Shown: positions 10,235-22,810 of the stretch, piece after piece
How positions within the stretch are numbered: position 1 is the first letter of the stretch
How the letters are laid out: each line of letters starts with the position of its first letter
Position numbers and translations under genes: made by a program
Assembly (NCBI GenBank): GCA_022559845.1
Contig: CM040125.1
Coordinates: 290,084,200 to 290,148,199 of the forward strand
DNA: 64,000 nt
Direction: 5' to 3'
From: Amorphophallus konjac
Taxonomy: Eukaryota > Streptophyta > Magnoliopsida > Alismatales > Araceae
Notes under the pieces: generated by a model
What the model was told of the DNA's origin: nothing
The model's input: the letters and a program-made list of their open reading frames with translations, nothing else
The model's database searches: none

Positions 10235-12480
10235 ATGGCTAATCCTCCGATATTCAGAGGTGATAACTTTGACTCTTGGTTCGAAAACCTCCATCGGTAT
10301 GTAAAGTCTACTGATCCAAAACTGTGGAAGGTAATGACTCACGGCCCATACAAACTGTCGAAGGATAAATCTAAATAGACCAAGAAGGACAAGCTGAAAG
10401 ACTCTGTCAATAATAGAGCTGTAGTTTTATTAAAAGAATCAATTGACAGATCTCTAATTGAATGCATTTCATCTTGCAGGTCTGCCAAAGACATTTTGGA
10501 TAAACTGAAGCTAATCAGGAATCACAGCAAGTGCTTAATGGCTGATCATAGAAATGCTGATGATGAAACTTCATCCGAGGTAAGTTCTGAATCAGAAGGA
10601 TACTCTTTCGATGAATTGATAGAGATGTATGAAAACTTGTTAGAAGTCTCCAAGAAATTGAAATCTGAAAATAAAAAATTGAAAAAGAAATGTGATAGAA
10701 TAAATCTGAAAGATTCATGTGAAAACTGTCCAAATATGAAAAAGTCTTATGATGCTTGCATGCTAGATGTTCAGAATCTTAAGAAACAAAATGATTCTCT
10801 AAAAATTAAAAAACAAACATGGTTGGATAAAATGTCAGAAATAGAGAATCAGTTGAATGATAAGAAAAAGGAGCATCTAAAAGGCATGCAGGAACTCACT
10901 GAAGTTAATTCTGAATTGGACAAAATAAAATTGGAGAATGAAGATCTTCAAAAGAAGAATAAAACTCTTATGGTCAGAATGAATGAAATCAACGAGGTTT
11001 CATAGTCCTCTTCTGCTAAATCAAATTGTAAAACATGCTCAGCTTTAAGAGAATGTAATGAAGATCTCTTTAGTGAGAATGAATGGCTAAATAAACAAAT
11101 TGCCTCACTTAAAGATGATCACAAAAATCTGCTCGCTGAGAAAATTAAAGCAGAAGAAAGAGAAGATGAACTGATTGAAAAATTGGAGCATATGTCTGGA
11201 AGAGAGAGATGTGCTAATAATGAAATTCAGGATAAAAATCTTGAGGAAGAAAACACTGAATTAAAAGCTGAAATTAAAAAACTAAAGTGGTTGAACACTG
11301 GCTTGTCTGAAAGACTTCTCACTATAGAAAAAGAAAAAGCTGTCTATGATGGAAATTCAGAAATTTTGAACAGTTTAGAACAAGAAATTGAGAAGTATAA
11401 AACTGCAAACCAAGTTCTAAGCGAATGTGTTAATTGCAGTGAACAGGAAATAGCCAGTTATGAACTTCACATTGCTAGCTTGGAAGATAAAATTCATAAT
11501 CTGGAAAATTCAGCTATTGAGTCTGCCAAGATTAAAGGAAAAATGAAAGCTGTTGGGAAGAGGAAGGATGATAACTCTGAAGGGGGAACAAATTACTGTT
11601 CTGATGTTAAGAAAATCACTAAAAACCAGCTATATACAACTTTTGTTCAAAGCACTGATGTAGCTGGTACTTCAAGGCAATCCCCAAAACAAAATGAAAA
11701 TCAGAAGTCACCTTCAAAATCTGTCTTTCAGTTTAAAGCTCAGAAAATTGAAAAACAAACAAAACCTGTTGAGGATAATCAGAAATTGACAAGAAAGAGT
11801 CAAACAAAAAGGGCAAAGAATAATTCTGGTTATACTCTGAAATTTGTTAGCTCTGCTGAATCTGATGGGTCAATGCAAAATGCTCATGCTTCTTGTACTA
11901 ATTCACATGCATCTATAAATTCATTTGATAGAAACCATGCCCCTAGGAAATCTGATGCTTCATGCTATTATTGTGGTAGGTATGGTCATTTAATGAATGA
12001 GTGCTATGCTTTGAAATCTGATGACAGAATGCATGCCAGATGCACCCGAAATCATCATGAGTACAAAAGAAACAAACTCAAATTCAATCAGCATATCATT
12101 TATTTCACTTGCAACAAGCCTGGGCATAAGGCTAATGAGTGCTGGTCAGGAAATCATTGGGGTAAAAATGAATCAAGAAGAAAGCATCTTAAATGCTTTG
12201 AATGTGGTAAGCTAGGCCACAAAGCTGCCAATTGTCGGCTGGCTGAGCATGGAAAGAAAAATTTTCAAGTCAATAAAAGAAATACTCATGCTCATACACA
12301 TAATTTTCATACTCATATGCATGCACATGGGCATCATGTTTCTGCTAACATGAAGAATAAAAAAAAAATTTGTGGCTTCATGTTATTATTGTGGAAAAAC
12401 TGGACATTCAATGTTTGAGTGTAAACTGATGGAATATGATGATCATGTTGCTAAAAGATTGTTTAGAACACCTGTTAGGG
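10235..12480 (+). pseudogene. Element A gag with four zinc knuckles
   Basis: The start at 10235 (MANPPIFRGDNFDSWFENL) is the first ATG in frame after the PBS. The N-terminal domain (STDPKLWKVMTHGPYKL) is followed by an acidic Ser-rich linker and a coiled coil of about 350 residues. CCHC boxes follow: CYYCGRYGHLMNEC, a second whose first Cys is Tyr (YFTCNKPGHKANEC), CFECGKLGHKAANC, and a fourth, CYYCGKTGHSMFEC, that is out of frame. In-frame stops lie at 10376 (where Trp is expected) and 11003; a frameshift falls in the A-run at about 12358. The frame between is otherwise continuous. Gag would form the particle and bind element RNA. Four knuckles is more than the one or two usual in Copia gag. 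Confidence 0.88.
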
Positions 12481-15095
12481 CTCATACAGGACCCAAGGTA
12501 GCTTGGGTTCTTGCAGGATCAAAATAATCCAGTTGTTGCAGGTGTGCCTTGGAAATGAATAAAGGGGGTTAATCAACCAAGGCACTCAAGAATGAAAACC
12601 CCATGACTACATTTCAGGTTAGTTCTGAAAACTCTGCTAAAATTCTGTCTTCTAAATTTGTGTGCTCTAAATGCCTGCATATCATGATTAATTCTTTTGT
12701 GCATCATCTAACTGAATCTAATTGAAAATCTGAAATGCACATGGAAATAATTGTAGTTTATCTTTGAATGCATTACATATCCATGTCATGATGCATGATA
12801 TGTCAAACTCCCTGCATATTGTATTGCACTGATTTGCATGACCATCATGGTATATTAAATGGAACAGTGCTGAAGGGCAGATGGAGTATGTCTGGATGCT
12901 ACTGCCATGTGTGAGGTGGTCCTTGGACCAAGTCCTCCGCCCAGTACCATGGGTCAAGTCATATAGAGCAGTGTATTGCATATCATGTTGATCTGTTGGT
13001 GCTAAACTGAAGTTTTCTGAAATATGAATTGAACAATCATGCTTATAGTAATTCTCTTCTGTCTAATTTGCATGAATCATATCTGAATGCTAAATTTGAT
13101 ATCATGTGATGTGATTTCAATACATTTCATGTATATAGTCAGGGGGAGTCCAACTGTTTTTGATCAATGCATATCATAATAATCTGTCTGTGCAAAATTG
13201 AATTATCTTGAAGAGTTGATTGCTCTAGCATGATGCTCTTTGAATAAAGAATGCTCTGACGTTTGAATAATCATCTTGCATAAATTGCATCAATTCAGGG
13301 GGAGCTTGTTGAGTCTTATGTGAGTCACTGCATATAGACAAGGGGGAGCATTATCACATTGTTGACACTATTTGAAATTCTCACTCTACACTCTTTCAAA
13401 TCATCAATTGACTATTTTGAATTCTTACCTTCTTGAATCTGAGAATTTGGCTACTAATCCTCAATCTGTTGAAGAAGGAGTGTCTCATTTTGTCTGACTG
13501 AAATTCAACTCTGCTATTGGCTTTAAACTTTTATTCTCTCTTGCTGATTGATTCTTTCACCAGCTAGTACTCTTCCTTCATATACCTCTTAGCTGGTGTG
13601 ACTATTTTGGCTCTATTGGTGATTTGTTGGTCAGCTAAATTTTTTGATCTGTATTTGGTATGAGGAACTTAAGCTGCATGTCATGCAATTTAGTCTAAGA
13701 ACTTTGTAGAAACTCCTATCATACAGGTTTAAGAATTACCACTGAATCAGACTGATATAAGATTAATGTATTCTCAGATTTGTAATTAAATGAATTAAAA
13801 ATATCTGAATGATAAGGGTTAATAAACTTTAACCACATGTGTCATGTAAATCTTAGACTCTCTCATCAGATATCTGAAAATTTGAATTCAGGGCTTCTTT
13901 GGTTAAGATGCATATAGTGTGTATTATTGTTAAACATTAATTTGAAAAATGTTGACTAAATGAAAAATTTGTGAATTTATAGCAATGACTCGGTCACTGA
14001 GAAACTGAGTTCTTTATCAATGAAATAAAGTAACTCAAGTCATGAGGTGCCATAGTTATCTCTGATAAAAATTTAGTGAAACAAAACCTGACAGAGCAAT
14101 AGCTTATTTGTGTTGAGTAGCTGGGGAGTCTGGCCTCTGATAAAGGTGTCTTCTCATGTAAAAAGACACTTATATGGCTAACTCTGCTCTCAAAGTGAGA
14201 GGCAATAACAGTTATCACACTGAGTAACTGGGTCACTTCAACTAAGACTTGTTGTGCCTCATGTAAAAAGGTGTTGATCAACTTAAATTGCTCAGGAAAA
14301 TATAATGTGCTTCATATAAAATTATCTTGAAAAATCTGTCAACTCATGTTCTTGAAAAAGTGTTTAACTTCAGTACTAACCTGTGTATTTTTCAAAAGTG
14401 CAATTGAGATCATATGTGTAAGATAAAGATGATTGTTTTTGAGTGGTTTTTGAATATTTGGTTCACTTTTATTAAAACTTGGATTCAGATATGAGTATTG
14501 AGTTTAATTTGACAAATTTGGTATACATCAAAATTAAATCAGATTGGTTAAGTTGCCACTTCATAACCCTTTATGAGAGAAGAGTCTACATCTTTTAAGA
14601 ATTATTGAATTGATGTTTGCATTAAAATCCCTCATGATCAGATTTTCTAGATCGCCTGATCAGATTCAGTCTGATTATTCATTGAGATATCTTGTGATAT
14701 TGTTGGAATCTTCCATCACCAATCTCTGTACTCTCCACACTGTTGGAATCTTCCATCTTATTCTGCCATAAGTTCTGATTCTGTAATGGCAGAATTTAGC
14801 TTGATTCATTGGATAACCAGAGTTCATTCCTGTGCTTCAAGGGAAGTTATGGTTTCTTTGCATCTAAGGCGAGAGTAGTCAAGCCTGCATGTTGATAGGG
14901 AGAGAGCTGTTTCATTGTCATAAGGGAGATCTTCATTTTAATGAACCATGACTCACACTCTGCATTTATGTGCTTTTCTGTGCATTGTATTTGACTATCA
15001 AACAATTTCCCTTCTTTTTGATTATGTCAAAGGGGGAGAATAGTTTGACGAGTCAGTGGGACTCATCATGTTGCCATCATCAAAAAGGGGGAGAT
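12481..15095 (+). other. Element A post-gag non-coding region with multiple polypurine tracts
   Basis: No coding frame is supported and no pol motif is found. It opens with a short inverted repeat ACCCAAGGTAGCTTGGGT (12482-12499). Polypurine tracts of the AGGGGGAG type occur at about 13141, 13297, 13340, 15029 and finally 15082-15095, abutting the 3' LTR. Multiple tracts of this kind are a described Sirevirus trait. They prime plus-strand DNA synthesis. Confidence 0.8.
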
Positions 15096-18000
15096 TGTTG
15101 TGCCCCTTGTGCTTTGTTGATGATGTGGTGTTTTAATGATAGCAACATGAATGAGTCACCATATTGAATGATAGCAACATGATTGTTTATAACTGATATA
15201 CTCTGTGGATAATGCATATGACTGTGACTGGTACATTATCTGGAAAATGCATGTGTTCTGTCTGTCTATACACTGCAGGGTAAGGGTAAAGCCCAAAGTC
15301 TAGACATTGCTGCATTGCCTGCACTTTAGAGTCTATACATCGTTCATGTATGCACATGTTCGTGGACAAAGTCTGCACATTGCATTGATGCTTTGGTCGC
15401 ATGAGTTGAAGTCCATACATTGGACTGTCTCTTCCAGCGTCTCACGCTATCCAAGTGTGTACAGCGTCTTAGGCAAAGTCTGTACAGCGTCAACGCATCT
15501 CACTCGCTCATGTTACTGCATCAACGCACTTCATTGGATGTGTGTACAGCGTCAACTCGCTAAGTATGTACAGCGTCAACACATGAAGCCTGTACATCAG
15601 TCTTAATATTCTAAGTCTATACATTGTCTATAGTATTTTGAAGTCTGTACTTCATGTTCATTCAAGTTCACTTCATGTCTGTCAGCCGTGTGCATTGGTT
15701 TCCAAGTCTATACAGCCTCTGTGTGTTCTATGCATCTCACAAGTCTAGACACTCAGCATAGTCTATACATTGTGTTATGTTTGTGTTTCATTGAGAACAC
15801 AAGTCCATACGGTCATGCATTGTTGCTGAAGTCTATACATCGTCCGTCTTAGGCATTGTCTTAGGCTAAGTCTGTACAGCCTACTGTCTCATTCAGCGTC
15901 TCATGGCATGAAGTCTGTACACTCGATTTGCCTTTGATTCGGTCAAGTGTGTACATTCCTTCACTGTAGCTTTCACGTATCCAAGTCTACACACTTATTC
16001 CTTGTGCTGCTTCATGCATAAAGTCTATACACTGGGTTTGATGCCATGTCTATACATCGACTGGCAATCTTCAGCTAAGTGTATTCCTTGCTTCATAACA
16101 TGAAGTATATACATTGCATGATCTTTTAATCAAGTCCATACACTGAGCAAGTACATGCATTGTCAGCCTGTCGAGTGAAGAGTCTACACATTGGTTGTTC
16201 ACAAGTCCCTATAGTTCAAAGTCTGTACACTGCATTCTAATTCAGCGAAGTCTCTTCATTGCATATAAGCATCAAAGTCAGTACAGTGGGGAAGTGTGTA
16301 CATCCACTAGTGAACACATCAAGTCTATACACCGCATGTGTTCATCTGATTTTCATGAAGTCTATAAAATGCAATGCATAAACTTAGAACTGATGACTTC
16401 GTTTCATCTGTCTGACAGGGACTGAAGAGGCTAATGAACCCCTAACGCAAGAGGGCTGAAGACATCCAATTTCAGCTGCTGGAACACACCAATGCGTCAA
16501 CGCCTTGATCAAGTGGCGTGGACGCAGTAGTTCAAACAATCAAGAAAGAAGCTTGTGGATTACTCTGGTGCGTCAACCCATTGATGAAGTAGCGTGGACG
16601 CATCAGTTCAAGTATCCCTTATTGCAGCCTCTGGAGTACATTGGCAGCATCGACAATGCATACTCCAATGCGTCAACGCAGCAGTGGAGCAGCGTCGACG
16701 CAACTGTTAAGAAAGGCTAGGTTGGTTGCTCACTGGAATGCATCAATGCGTCAACGCCACGGGTTGGAAGCATCGACGTAGCGGCTTAAGAGATGCCAAT
16801 ATACAAATGTACATGTTCGTGCGTCAACGCCACCAACTGGCAGCGTCGACGCAGCAGTTCAAGAAAGGGGCGACTTATCTCTGGCTGTCTTCAACGCGTC
16901 AACGCTATCCACAGCAAGGTCGACGCAGTGGGATAAATTCAAAATGCGTACTAATGAAGGGCACGTGATCCGAGGTGCCTGGCTCGTGATTCAAGGGTGG
17001 ACGAGATACCAGGATGCTGCCACATGGTCCGATTTTTTAGGGCAGGAAATGTGGAAGCCACACGCGCCAGTGTGCCTGCTGCTGCTGCTTATAAAAGGAA
17101 GCCTTCATCCTCTGTAGAAGGCTGATCGAAGAAGAAGCCTGAAGAGCAGAAAGCCCTTCGATCCAGAAAAAGAGAAAAAGGAGAAAAAGAGAAGAAAAAG
17201 CAGAGTGGAGAGAAGCTGTCGATCCAGCACAAAAGAAGAAAGAAAAGAGAGAGAAGAGAAGAGCAGAGAGTGAGAGATTAGAAGAAGCAGAAGAGAAAGA
17301 TGCTGTGAAGAATTAGTGAAATCGAGAGAGGAGGAGAGTAGCTGCCTGAAGATTAGTCTTCACTGGCCGTGGATCAATTCCAGGCCAGTCAGCTCTTTAA
17401 GAGCCACATTGTGCTTTTCGTTTACAGCTTTCCGATGCTGTTATCTTGTCTTTTGTTTTCTATTTTACATTTTCTTTCAAGCTGTTAGCCAGCGGTTTGC
17501 AAAGGAGGACTCCTCTGGACAGCAAGCTGTGTTGCTCAGCGGGCAGTGGAGGCTTCCACTGGACGGGTAAGCTGTAATCCCCAGCGGTTGCAGTGGTGGA
17601 TTCCACTGGACGGCAAGCTGTGAGGCCCAGCGGTTGTAGGCTAAGCTGTATTGCCCAGCGGACGCAAGCTGTGTTGCGCAGCAGTAATCCACACTCGGGT
17701 TGAGTGTAAGGTGGATGTAGGTCTGCTGGACCGAACCACCTAAAAACCCCTTGTGCATTGTGGTTTGTTTTGTTCTATTGTGCTTCCGCTAGATGAATGC
17801 ATAGGGGCGCTCCATGTGTTTGGCTTTTGGTTGAGAAGAAGAATTAATTAGTCTTCTTAGAATGTTTTAATTTGTCAAGAGAGCGAAATTCTAGTTGAGC
17901 AATTCTTTATCTAAATCAGCCTAGTTAGCATTCTCGTGATCTCACTGTGTGCTTGTTTTGCTCTGCAACTGATTATTAGCTTTTAAGCTTGTCTAGTTTG

Positions 18001-18105
18001 CGAACTAGTAATTCTAGTGAGCATCATATTTTAATTGGGCGAAAGTTTTTTTTAAAGGGCTATATTCATTCACCCCCCCCTCTGAATACTGCACCGAACC
18101 CAACA
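15096..18105 (+). repeat. Element A 3' LTR
   Basis: It is near-identical to 6971-9981 over its whole length, starts TGTTGTG directly after the polypurine tract and ends CCCAACA. It carries the same two repeat arrays, TATA box (17090) and R/U5 motifs. Confidence 0.95.
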
Positions 18106-18110
18106 TTTCT
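18106..18110. repeat. Target site duplication of A, right copy (TTTCT)
   Basis: It matches 6966-6970 and directly follows the CAACA end of the 3' LTR. Confidence 0.9.
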
Positions 18111-18305
18111 TAATTTCCTCGGGTGTCCATTTTTCTTCATCCTCCGAGAGTTTATACGGACCCTTGTCCACAACCCTCCAGACTTCGTACTCCTGGGCCC
18201 TTAGGAAAACATGCATTTTTTTTTCCAGTAGGAGTAATTTGAGCCGTCAAAGAATGGAGGACGGTTAATGGAATGACCCTCAGGCATCATCCCCTTCTTG
18301 GCCAT
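18106..18305 (-). pseudogene. Element D gag N-terminus, cut off by element A
   Basis: The minus strand starts at 18305 with MAKKGMMPEGHSINRPPFF and reads a SNYSYWK-like stretch. A run of A residues near 18220 shifts the frame; VFLRAQEYEVWRVVDKGPYKL-like sequence follows, then EEIKK up to the A insertion. It continues as CTVNFNAMNIM at 6970. The N-terminus matches the gag of F1 and F2 (MANNLNKGMMP). Confidence 0.85.
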
Positions 18306-18355
18306 TGATATGAATATTTCTCTAGATGGTTAGATCTGTGAAAGTTAGAGCCTTA

Positions 18356-18749
18356 CCTCTGATACCAATTGAAGTCTCGCGATCAATGACACCCAAGAGG
18401 GGGTGAATTGGGTGTTTACAAACTATTAGAAAATTATAGGCCAAATGAAACAAGTATGAAAAATAGCTGTACTGAAAATTTAGATCTATATGTAAACACT
18501 TAGATCTAATAAAATCTATCACACTCAACCGATCTTACGTACGGTGGCGGAGGTAAAAATCTGAAGATTCAACTCACACAAGATGTTATCTTCTTGACAA
18601 GGTTTGCCTTGCCGATCCGAACCCACCTTTTAATATACATGAGATCTAACATGAGAATGATAAATTATGATGGATCTAACATAAACAATACAACCAAAAT
18701 AATCTACGTATGTGCTGCACAAAATTGGGACAGAAGAGAAGGAACAAAC
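18356..18749 (-). repeat. Element D PBS and truncated 5' LTR
   Basis: The plus strand CCTCTGATACCA at 18356-18367 is the complement of a TGGTATCAGAGG primer site. The LTR edge is at 18370 (TGAAGTCTCG). The LTR is cut after 380 bases by element B. The outer remainder of the LTR is not found elsewhere in the window. Confidence 0.75.
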
Positions 18750-21281
18750 TGTTAGTCTATGAGGACTAAGTGCAATAGTGCACACACAGATTCAGAGGGG
18801 GGGTGAATGAATCCCCATTAAAAATTCTACCCAATTTGAACTCTAATTAGTAAATTATGCGGAATTAAAACTGAATGGCTTAGTTAACAGAAAGACTCAC
18901 TCAATATCAGATCGATGGCCTAAAGATCAGCTAGGTGACTAATGTGTAGTTAGTACACATACAGTTGGATACCAAACTGATCGAGAGGCTTCAATATATA
19001 TGCAATTGAACGCGGTCCTATCCAAGCATCTAGCGGTGAAACACAAGAACAAGAGAACCATCGTGCAAGGAAGATTTTTAGGTGGTTTGCTACTCAGACC
19101 TACATCCACCCCACACTCAGACCTGAGTGTGGATTCCGCTGATACACAGCTTAAACCGCAGGGCCTCACAGCTTGCCTACAACCGATGAGCGTCACAGCT
19201 TGCTCCGCTGGGCATTATAGCTTTAGCCACCGCTGATTCACAGCTTCAAACCGCTAGGCCTTACAGCTTAGCCACCGCTGATTCACAGCTTCTGAAATGG
19301 AAAGTAAAAATAGAAAACTGGAAAGATAAAAATTAGCAACTGAAAGCTGGACTTAAAGCACAGTAATATAGCTCGCTAGGAGTAGTGTGGCTTGGATATG
19401 ATCCAGAGGCCACAGATCTTCTTCAATCTTGCTGTTGCAACTGTCTTCTACTTCTCTCATGATCTCTCTGCTCTTTTCTCTCTTCAGCCCCTTTCTTTTT
19501 CTTTCTGATCTATCTCTCCTTTTTCTGCAGCTCTATATCTCTCTTTTCTTCTCTCGATCTCACAATCTTTTACTTCTACTTCTTCTGCTTCTTTTTCTCT
19601 CACGCTCTGCTCTTCTTCTATCTCTCCTCTTTCTGCTTCGATCTCTTTTTCTTTGTTATCGGGTGCCCGTCTGATCACAGAAAAAGGGTTTTTTATATTT
19701 TCAGGTTGGGACCCACGTGCTTACACACTGGGCGCGTGGAGGGAGCACTCCGGCCAAGAGAATTCTAGAATGCCTTAGCAACGTGTCAGCATCTCGGCAT
19801 TGTGACTAACCATGTGACAGATTCTTTCATCTGGTTCCTTGCCTCGGATCACGAACCCTTTAACCTGGTACTTTAACTTCCACGTGGAGTATGCTCGTAG
19901 GTTGTAGGTTCGTCCAGCACATGCTCGACCGAGTCACTGGCCTGGAAAACAACTGGAAATGTTAGTTGTTCGTGCTAGCACAGCCTTCATAAAGTAACGT
20001 ACGAATATGCACAGACCTTAGGGAATATAACAAAACATGCATAGTCATATAGAAAGACATGCACAGACATCAGGTAACGTGTAACAAAGTATGCATAGAC
20101 CATGAGTGTGCAACAGAAAGAAGTGTGCACTGACTTTGTATCACACAAGTAAATAATGTGCAAGAATTTTGATAAAATAAAGGAAACATGCATGGACTCT
20201 AAATGACACGCACTGACTTTAGACAAGGTAACATAGGGTGTGCACTGACATGAGTAGCACAAGTAAATACTTGCACCGACCGTGAATTATACACAAGCCA
20301 CAAGCTGTAACCGCACCGACTTGGAAGCTCATGCGCACAAGATCTGCACTGACTTTGTCATGCCAATAGCACAACATGCACCGACTTGCTACAGTGATGT
20401 GCTCAGATGTTATATGCATTGAAAACGAACATGCACAGACTTCTAGTGCTCAAGCCAAAACATGCACCGACCTTGTTACGCTTGAAGGCAAGACATGCAC
20501 CGACCGTGACAATGCATTCTTTCAGAATGTGCACTGACGTTACTTGCTGAACAACCAGATGTGCACCGACTTGTCTATATGCATGAACAGTAAAGTGCAC
20601 TGACTATATGAAGGCTTGACGCACTAGCACGGACCTTGTGTATGCACGGGCAAAGTATGCACTGACCTGAATATGCATGTGCATAGACTTTAATAGTGTA
20701 TGCACAGACCTAGGCTAGCATGCAAAACTACTAACGTCGACCTTAGTTTCTTGAGAGCATAACTAGCGTCGACACTAGTTATTTGGCTTCACAACTAGCA
20801 CCAACCTTATGAACCAAGTATAAGGACATGCACAGACCTTGTATGCCTTCTACAGTGACTTGCACAGACGTTGTATGCGATAAAGGCAAAACATGCACTA
20901 ACCTTGTATCATACAAGGCAAATGTGCACTGACCTATATATATGCAAACTGGTATAGACCTTGTTGTGCAAACAACACTGACTAACGTAGACTTACAGAG
21001 TGAAACAAATGCACTGACTCAAGCTTGACAAAACATGAATGCTGACATAGTACTTATGTGAAAAATGATTATTTGGCCAAATCATAATCTGATGCAAGAG
21101 TTGACTATGCGTTGACCAATAGTTAACAACATATCATCTTCAAGCACATATAATCACATATGAACTGTATCAGCACATCATATGAACCCTTGGCAAATTC
21201 AAGCACAAATGAACCATGAATCATGATTTACACTACACATATGATTCGTAGTATGTCATTATCAAAATCAGGGTTCCAACA
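18750..21281 (-). repeat. Element B 3' LTR
   Basis: The edges are plus-strand TGTTAGTC (18750) and CCAACA (21281) followed by the pyrimidine tract. From 19990 to 21010 it is filled with TGCACAGACTT-like 12-mers. Pyrimidine-rich DNA (19430-19670) mirrors the purine-rich leader of A. A TATA-like site on the minus strand is near 19691-19700. The conserved Copia motif is at 19071-19115. Two GTCGAC sites lie at about 20737 and 20773. Confidence 0.88.
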
Positions 21282-21977
21282 TTCTCCCCCTTTTTGATTA
21301 TGACAATACTATGAGTCGTGTGCTTATTCACACAACTCAATTACTCCAAGCATTCAGTCAAGAGCTGAGACCAATTTTTAACAACCATTTCATATCAAAC
21401 AAGCATTTCATTCAAACAAGTTCCTATCAGCATCTTCTAAACAGCTTCCCAGACATCATATGCAAACTGGTATAGACCTTGTTGTGCAAACAACACTGAC
21501 TAACATAGACTTACAGAGTGAAACAAATGCACTGACTCAAGCTTGACAAAACATGAATGCTGACATTGTACTTATGTGAAAATGATTATTTGGCCAAATC
21601 ATAATCTGATGCAAGTGTTGACTGTGCGTTGACCAACAGTTAACAACATGTCATATTCAAGCACATATAAGCACATATGAACTGTATCAACACATCATAT
21701 GAACCCTTAGCAAATTCAAGCACAAATGAACCATGAATCATGATTTACACTACACACATGATTCATAGTATGTCATTATCAAAACCATGGTTCCAACATT
21801 CTCCCCCTTTTTGATTATGACAATACTATGAGTCATGTGTGCTTATTCACACAACTCAATTACTCCAAGCATTCAGTCAAGAGCTGAGACCAATTTTTAA
21901 AAACCATTTCATATCAAACAAGCATTTCATTCAAACAAGTTCCAGTCAGCATCTTCTAAATAGCTTCCCAGATATCC
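20941..21977. repeat. 522-bp tandem duplication across the B LTR/internal junction
   Basis: The unit 20941-21462 is repeated at 21463-21977 with scattered differences. Each copy contains the LTR edge (CCAACA at 21281 and 21798) and its own polypurine tract complement (TTCTCCCCCTTTTT). Confidence 0.88.
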
Positions 21978-22767
21978 CAGACAAAACATATGACTCATAC
22001 AAATTTCTCCCCCTTTGTCATTATCAAAAAGAATCATGAAAAGGGTATGATCTCAACCAATCTCTCCCGAGGTTCTCTAGTAGCATTTCAGACACAGACA
22101 CATGCAACATATGACTCACATATCCTCCCCCATTGACTCATTCTCTCCCTTTGACGGATAGTAATTGACCTTACAAATAAATCTCCCCTCGTGAAAGACA
22201 ATGAATACAGTTTAGACAAGAAACTGTTATTCCCATTAAATCAATGCATCGCAACCTTGTGATAAAAGGAACAAGACTTCCAATAGGAAAAGTAGATAAG
22301 GGATCGATCGAGAGAGAGTATAAGAGGGTAATCGAAACACAGATTCAGAGAGACAGTTCAGTGATTGAACAAAAGATGGCAGTGACAGAGATCAGCAAAT
22401 TGAGCAGATTTAGAAGTGAATTTTTCAAGGATGCTGAGATGAAGAATTTTTCAGTGAGATACCAATTTCATAAATCAATATTTATAATTCCGAGTCTTCC
22501 ATTATAGGGGCTTATGAATTGGTTTTGATTGATAATCATGGATTAAGAATGATGTAGACCAAGTCTTCAAAAAGAATCAATACTCATATCTGAGACAATT
22601 CTTTAATAAAAATGAACCACTTGTTCATATAACATTTTAGTTCAACCTACTTCCATCTTACTCAGTTTAATTTCATGACTACTTTAAAAGTGATACAAGG
22701 TAGTATTGAGATTAAACATTCATGAAAACATCTGAAATTTGACTTTTCTTGCATAAATTTTATGTTG

Positions 22768-22810
<43 letters not shown>

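Larger units (their letters stand above)
6971..18105 (+). mobile_element. Element A: complete Sirevirus-like Copia element with gag and no pol
   Basis: This plus-strand element has both LTRs (3011 and 3010 bp, TGTTG...CAACA), PBS, gag, a non-coding 3' region with several polypurine tracts, and a 5-bp target duplication. The LTRs differ by only a few bases per hundred, so the insertion is fairly recent. No protease, integrase or RT motif is present in 12481-15095. It is therefore a non-autonomous terminal-repeat element with gag (the TR-GAG type). It sits in the gag of element D. Confidence 0.92.
3445..18749 (-). mobile_element. Element D: Copia element split by elements A and B
   Basis: This is the oldest layer of the left half. 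Its minus-strand order is 5' LTR (18370-18749, truncated by B), PBS, gag N-terminus (18305-18106), then 11.1 kb of element A, then the rest of gag (6970-5394), an integrase remnant and RT (to 3445). Gag reads across the A insertion once A and one copy of TTTCT are removed. Only 3445-6970 and 18106-18749 belong to D. Its 3' LTR is not visible. Confidence 0.85.

Noticed and set aside
12482..12499. ACCCAAGG...CTTGGGT hairpin after A gag as a readthrough or frameshift signal
   Set aside because: It is suggestive of a gag-pol control site, but pol is absent and no slippery heptamer is evident, so it is only noted as part of the post-gag region.
19429..19678. Leucine/serine-rich frame on plus strand and glutamate-rich frame on minus strand
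   Set aside because: It is the pyrimidine-rich leader stretch of the B LTR; low complexity explains both frames, and the same occurs at 28125-28571.
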